Shown: positions 12,965 through 15,775 of the stretch, piece after piece
Layout: every line of letters begins with the position of its first letter
Position numbering within the stretch: position 1 is the stretch's first letter
Source of the DNA: an uncultured Planctomycetaceae bacterium
GTDB taxonomy: Bacteria; Planctomycetota; Planctomycetia; Planctomycetales; Planctomycetaceae
Assembly: GCA_903921605.1 (NCBI GenBank)
Contig: CAIXQV010000534.1
Span: 1 to 15,775, forward strand
DNA: 15,775 bases
Direction of reading: 5' to 3'
Made by a program: the position numbers and the translations under genes
The notes under the pieces: generated by a model
Told to the model about the DNA's origin: nothing
Seen by the model: only the letters and a program-made list of their open reading frames with translations
Databases searched by the model: none

Positions 12965-14044
12965 ATGTCCCAGGCACCTAAAGTCACAGCAGCATTAAGT
13001 CTCATGAAATGGCTGCTGGCCATCGTGATGACGGGTGTCGTCACTGTCCTGCTGCTCTTTCTGGCAGGCGTGTTTCACAGCAAAGTGCCGTCTGAAGTTG
13101 GGGCAACAACGCCACGCTCCGCAGAGGGACTCAAGAGTGGGGCAGCTCGCTTGTTGAAACGGCCTCGATACGAAACCGCTACCGGCACAGTCAAGCCCGT
13201 CCACGAATCCGCTGTTGCTGCGAAGTTGCTCGCAAAGGTTCTGGAGATCAATGCCATCGCCGGTCAGGTTGTCCAAAAGGATCAGGTGCTCGTGAAGCTG
13301 GATGACGCTGATCTGCAGGCTCGTTTGAAACAAGCAGAGGCGGGCTTGACGAGTGCTCAGGTGCGGAGTGAACAAACAAAGACAGAATTCGGTCGAGCGG
13401 AACAGCTCAAAGCGAAGAAGGCTATCTCGCAGGCCGATTTCGATACCGCTCAGGCCGCGATGAAGAGTGCGGCTGCGGAGTTGGAAAGAGCAACTCAGGC
13501 TGTGATGGAATCTCAGGTCATGCTCGAATACGCCACGATCCGCTCGCCGATGTCCGGGACGATCATCGACAAGCGAGTCGAAGTGGGCGACACGGTGAGT
13601 CCGGGACAAATTCTTTTGACGCTGTTTGATCCCACACATATGCAGATGGTGGCCTCGGTGCGAGAGTCTCTGGCCATGAAGCTCAAGCCTGGCCAGTTAC
13701 TTCCCACACGGCTTGACGCTCTTGACTTTGATTGCGAAGCCACCATCAGCGAAGTCGTTCCGGAATCGGATGTCGCCAGCCGATCCTTCACGGTCAAGGT
13801 GACAGGGCCATGTCCTCCCGGAGTCTACAGCGGAATGTTCGGTCGCCTGATGGTTCCGCTGGACGATGAAGAAGTGCTGGTGATTCCTGTCGCGGCGGTT
13901 CGGAAAGTCGGACAACTGACAATGGTCGATGTCGTGAGTGATAACTCAGTTTCGCGCCGTAATGTTCGGCTGGGGCGAACGCTCGAACTGGACGTCGAAG
14001 TGCTGGCGGGGCTTGTCGAAGGTGAACTGGTCGTGGTTGAGTGA
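12965..14044 (+). CDS. RND efflux periplasmic adaptor (HlyD/MFP family)
   Basis: 359 residues. One N-terminal membrane segment (about 15-36) anchors it. Next come the first half of the lipoyl domain (TGTVKPVHESAVAAKLLAKV, 73-92, then GQVVQKDQVLVKLDD), an alpha-hairpin coiled coil (about 115-185, KQAEAGL...AQAAMKS), the returning lipoyl half (TIRSPMSGTIIDKRVEVGD, 191-209) and the beta-barrel. It links the inner-membrane RND pump encoded next to an outer-membrane channel. An upstream in-frame ATG at 12914 exists, but GGAG eight bases before the ATG at 12965 decides the start. It follows the DsrE fusion by 54 bases, suggesting one transcript with the sulfide genes. Confidence 0.93.
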   Translation: MSQAPKVTAALSLMKWLLAIVMTGVVTVLLLFLAGVFHSKVPSEVGATTPRSAEGLKSGAARLLKRPRYETATGTVKPVHESAVAAKLLAKVLEINAIAGQVVQKDQVLVKLDDADLQARLKQAEAGLTSAQVRSEQTKTEFGRAEQLKAKKAISQADFDTAQAAMKSAAAELERATQAVMESQVMLEYATIRSPMSGTIIDKRVEVGDTVSPGQILLTLFDPTHMQMVASVRESLAMKLKPGQLLPTRLDALDFDCEATISEVVPESDVASRSFTVKVTGPCPPGVYSGMFGRLMVPLDDEEVLVIPVAAVRKVGQLTMVDVVSDNSVSRRNVRLGRTLELDVEVLAGLVEGELVVVE

Positions 14045-14047
14045 GTA

Positions 14048-14151
14048 CCGTAGCCCGGCCGCTCCGTCGGCGGGAACCTGCTTGCTTGGCAGCAGCTATC
14101 AGTGTGTTGCGCGGGCGACGAATTCCCGTCGGCGGAGCGACAGGTCTACGG
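14048..14151. repeat. Imperfect inverted repeat between adaptor and permease genes
   Basis: The 29 bases at 14048-14076 match the reverse complement of 14123-14151 at 24 of 29 positions; two of the differences become G-T wobble pairs, so a transcript could fold into a long hairpin enclosing 46 bases. There is no T-run, so it is not a classical terminator. It resembles a paired REP element and could tune expression of the permease relative to the adaptor. Confidence 0.65.
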
Positions 14152-14195
14152 TACGACGGTAACGTGACGATTTAATTATGGCAGGAAAGTCGATC

Positions 14196-15775
14196 ATGAC
14201 CCCATCCGACGAAGAAGATCTGAATCAGGGCCCCTCCGATCCATTGTCACGCATTGTGCGGATATTCCTCGAATCAAATCTGTCGATTATTCTGATCGTG
14301 TTCTCCATCATCGTCGGCGTCGCTGCGCTGCTGATTACACCGCGAGAAGAAGATCCGCAGATCGTTGTGCCGCTGGCGGACATCTACGTCAACTTCCCCG
14401 GACACTCCGCCTCAGAAGTGGAGCAGCTTGTCTCTTCACCGCTGGAACGAGTGCTGTATCAGATCGACGGCGTTGAATACGTCTACAGCATGTCGAAGGA
14501 GAATCAGGCGATCATCACTGTGCGGTTCTACGTGGGGCAGGACCGCGAGCGCAGCCTGGTCAAACTGTTTAAGAAGATGGACGAAAATCGGGATCAGGTT
14601 CCACCGGGCGTCACCGGTTGGGTGATCAAGCCCGTCGAAATCGATGATGTGCCGGTGACGACTCTGACACTCAAAGGGACCAATCAGGATACTCACTCCC
14701 TGCGACGCATCGGCGAAGAAATGGTGGACCGGTTGGCTGAAGTTCCGCAGGTGTCGCGAGCTGAAGTGATCGGCGGCGAACCGCGAACCATCCGGCTCAA
14801 CATCGATCCCGAACGCTTGCGCGGTTATGGGCTTAGCGTGCTGGAGATCCAGAGAGCTCTTCAGGGGGCGAATGTTTCACTGCCGGCCGGTGAGCTGACT
14901 CTGGGCGATCAGGTCTCACAAGTAATGACGGCCACGGCAATTGCTCGCCCGGAACAATTGAACGAACTGGTGGTCGGTGTTGTCGACGGCCGTCCGGTAT
15001 TCCTGAAAGACGTGGCAACGATTGAGGACTCATCGGCTGAGATCTCCAGCTATGTGCGGCACGGCTGGGGAGCGGCACGCAATTTTGCGAAAGGTGAAGA
15101 TGGCTCAAATCTCGCAGTCACCGAAGGACTTGAAACATCCGACGCCGGCGATGTCCGAATTCTTACGAATCCGGCTACGAATACATCATCAGAAGGAAGC
15201 TCCCCTGCCGTCACCATCGCCATTTCCAAGCAAAAAGGCGCCAATGCCGTCACTGTTGCTGACAATGTGATTGAAGCCGCGCATCAACTGGAACGAGATG
15301 TTCTTCCGAGTGGCGTCGAGATGATTGTTACTCGGAATTACGGTCACACGGCCAATGAAAAAGTGAACGAACTGGTGGAAGGGCTTGGCATCGCGATTGC
15401 CATTGTCATCGCGTTGCTGACCCTGAGCCTTGGCTGGCGAGAAGCCTTTATCGTGGCTGTGGCGGTCCCGGTTGTGTTTGGATTGACGCTCGCGGTGAAT
15501 CTTCTTTTCGGCTACACGATCAATCGAGTCACGCTATTTGCCCTGATCCTTGCTCTGGGACTTCTGGTGGATGACCCGATTGTGGATGTCGAGAACATCG
15601 CTCGTCACTTTGAGGAGAAGAAGAAGGCCTCGCGTCGAATTGTTCTGGAAGCAGTCGCCGAGATTCGACCGCCACTGATCAGTGCCACGCTGGCGGTGAT
15701 CGTGAGCTTTCTGCCCATGTTCTTCATCACGGGGATGATGGGCCCGTATATGTCCCCAATGGCGTTGAATGTGCC
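14196..15775 (+). CDS. RND-family efflux permease, 3' end beyond window
   Basis: Open to the window end (526 codons visible, roughly half of a usual RND permease of about 1,000). It has a first membrane segment (SNLSIILIVFSIIVGVAALLI), then PREEDPQIVVPLADIYVNFPG and the porter domain (VSSPLERVLYQIDGV), followed by the TM2-TM5 bundle. TM4 contains LGLLVDDPIVDVENI with the paired aspartates (Asp459-Asp460) used for proton coupling, in the ACR_tran (AcrB-like) family. The periplasmic part carries an unusual low-complexity stretch at about 293-335. An ATG at 14178 is in frame; I prefer 14196 because AGGAAAG lies six bases before it. It pairs with the adaptor gene upstream. The exported substrate is not evident. 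Confidence 0.9.
   Translation, partial: MTPSDEEDLNQGPSDPLSRIVRIFLESNLSIILIVFSIIVGVAALLITPREEDPQIVVPLADIYVNFPGHSASEVEQLVSSPLERVLYQIDGVEYVYSMSKENQAIITVRFYVGQDRERSLVKLFKKMDENRDQVPPGVTGWVIKPVEIDDVPVTTLTLKGTNQDTHSLRRIGEEMVDRLAEVPQVSRAEVIGGEPRTIRLNIDPERLRGYGLSVLEIQRALQGANVSLPAGELTLGDQVSQVMTATAIARPEQLNELVVGVVDGRPVFLKDVATIEDSSAEISSYVRHGWGAARNFAKGEDGSNLAVTEGLETSDAGDVRILTNPATNTSSEGSSPAVTIAISKQKGANAVTVADNVIEAAHQLERDVLPSGVEMIVTRNYGHTANEKVNELVEGLGIAIAIVIALLTLSLGWREAFIVAVAVPVVFGLTLAVNLLFGYTINRVTLFALILALGLLVDDPIVDVENIARHFEEKKKASRRIVLEAVAEIRPPLISATLAVIVSFLPMFFITGMMGPYMSPMALNV

Noticed and set aside
1..15775. CRISPR array, insertion sequence or prophage
   Set aside because: No regularly spaced repeats, transposase, integrase or phage gene is visible; the repeats found are single pairs in gaps.

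Overview
The window looks like a chromosomal piece of a planctomycete. The grounds are the style of the exported heme proteins (a cytochrome c'-like protein and a Tll0287-like CxxCH protein), a lipoprotein whose C-terminal domain resembles planctomycete hypothetical proteins, DsrE and signal-peptide methyltransferase domains of a planctomycete type, and intergenic hairpin repeats of a kind I associate with planctomycete genomes. This is an inference from family recognition; there is no 16S or marker gene to settle it.

Left part, minus strand (1-3888): the 5' tip of a cytochrome b gene (off the window edge), a Rieske 2Fe-2S protein just upstream of it (a bc-type quinol oxidase pair), a long non-coding gap with repeat hairpins and a strong terminator, a cytochrome c'-like protein, and a large lipoprotein of unknown function. 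A divergent intergenic region follows, with a well-formed promoter (TTGACA-17-TAGGAT) and a perfect 10-bp inverted repeat over the predicted transcription start. It drives an exported Tll0287-like (DUF3365) c-type heme protein that ends in a strong intrinsic terminator near 5040.

Right part, plus strand (5163-15775): a compact sulfide/persulfide island. In order it holds an ArsR-family repressor, a membrane-anchored rhodanese (YgaP-like), a thioredoxin, a CstB-like fusion of persulfide dioxygenase with pseudo-rhodanese and rhodanese, a TauE/SafE anion exporter, a type II sulfide:quinone oxidoreductase (SQR), a small SAM methyltransferase, an exported fusion of SAM methyltransferase, a duplicated His-containing domain and DsrE, and an RND efflux adaptor plus permease (permease cut by the window end). 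All genes point the same way, mostly with short gaps. The ArsR gene and the rhodanese gene share a 10-bp motif (ATATCGAGAT) in their upstream regions, consistent with autoregulation and control of the cluster by the repressor.

A working model: SQR oxidises sulfide and passes electrons to quinone (and so potentially to the bc complex whose genes start at the left edge). The persulfide formed is handled by the rhodanese, thioredoxin and CstB-like protein. Sulfite leaves through the TauE-type exporter. The two methyltransferases may methylate sulfide, thiols or another toxic substrate, and the DsrE domain may carry sulfane sulfur outside the cytoplasm. The RND pump may export a product. The exported methyltransferase-DsrE fusion, with its two 60-residue-period repeats and invariant His spacing, is the most novel item.

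Several gaps carry inverted-repeat or direct-repeat elements resembling REP/BIME repeats. In two of them the paired arms differ by base changes that keep the hairpin stems intact.
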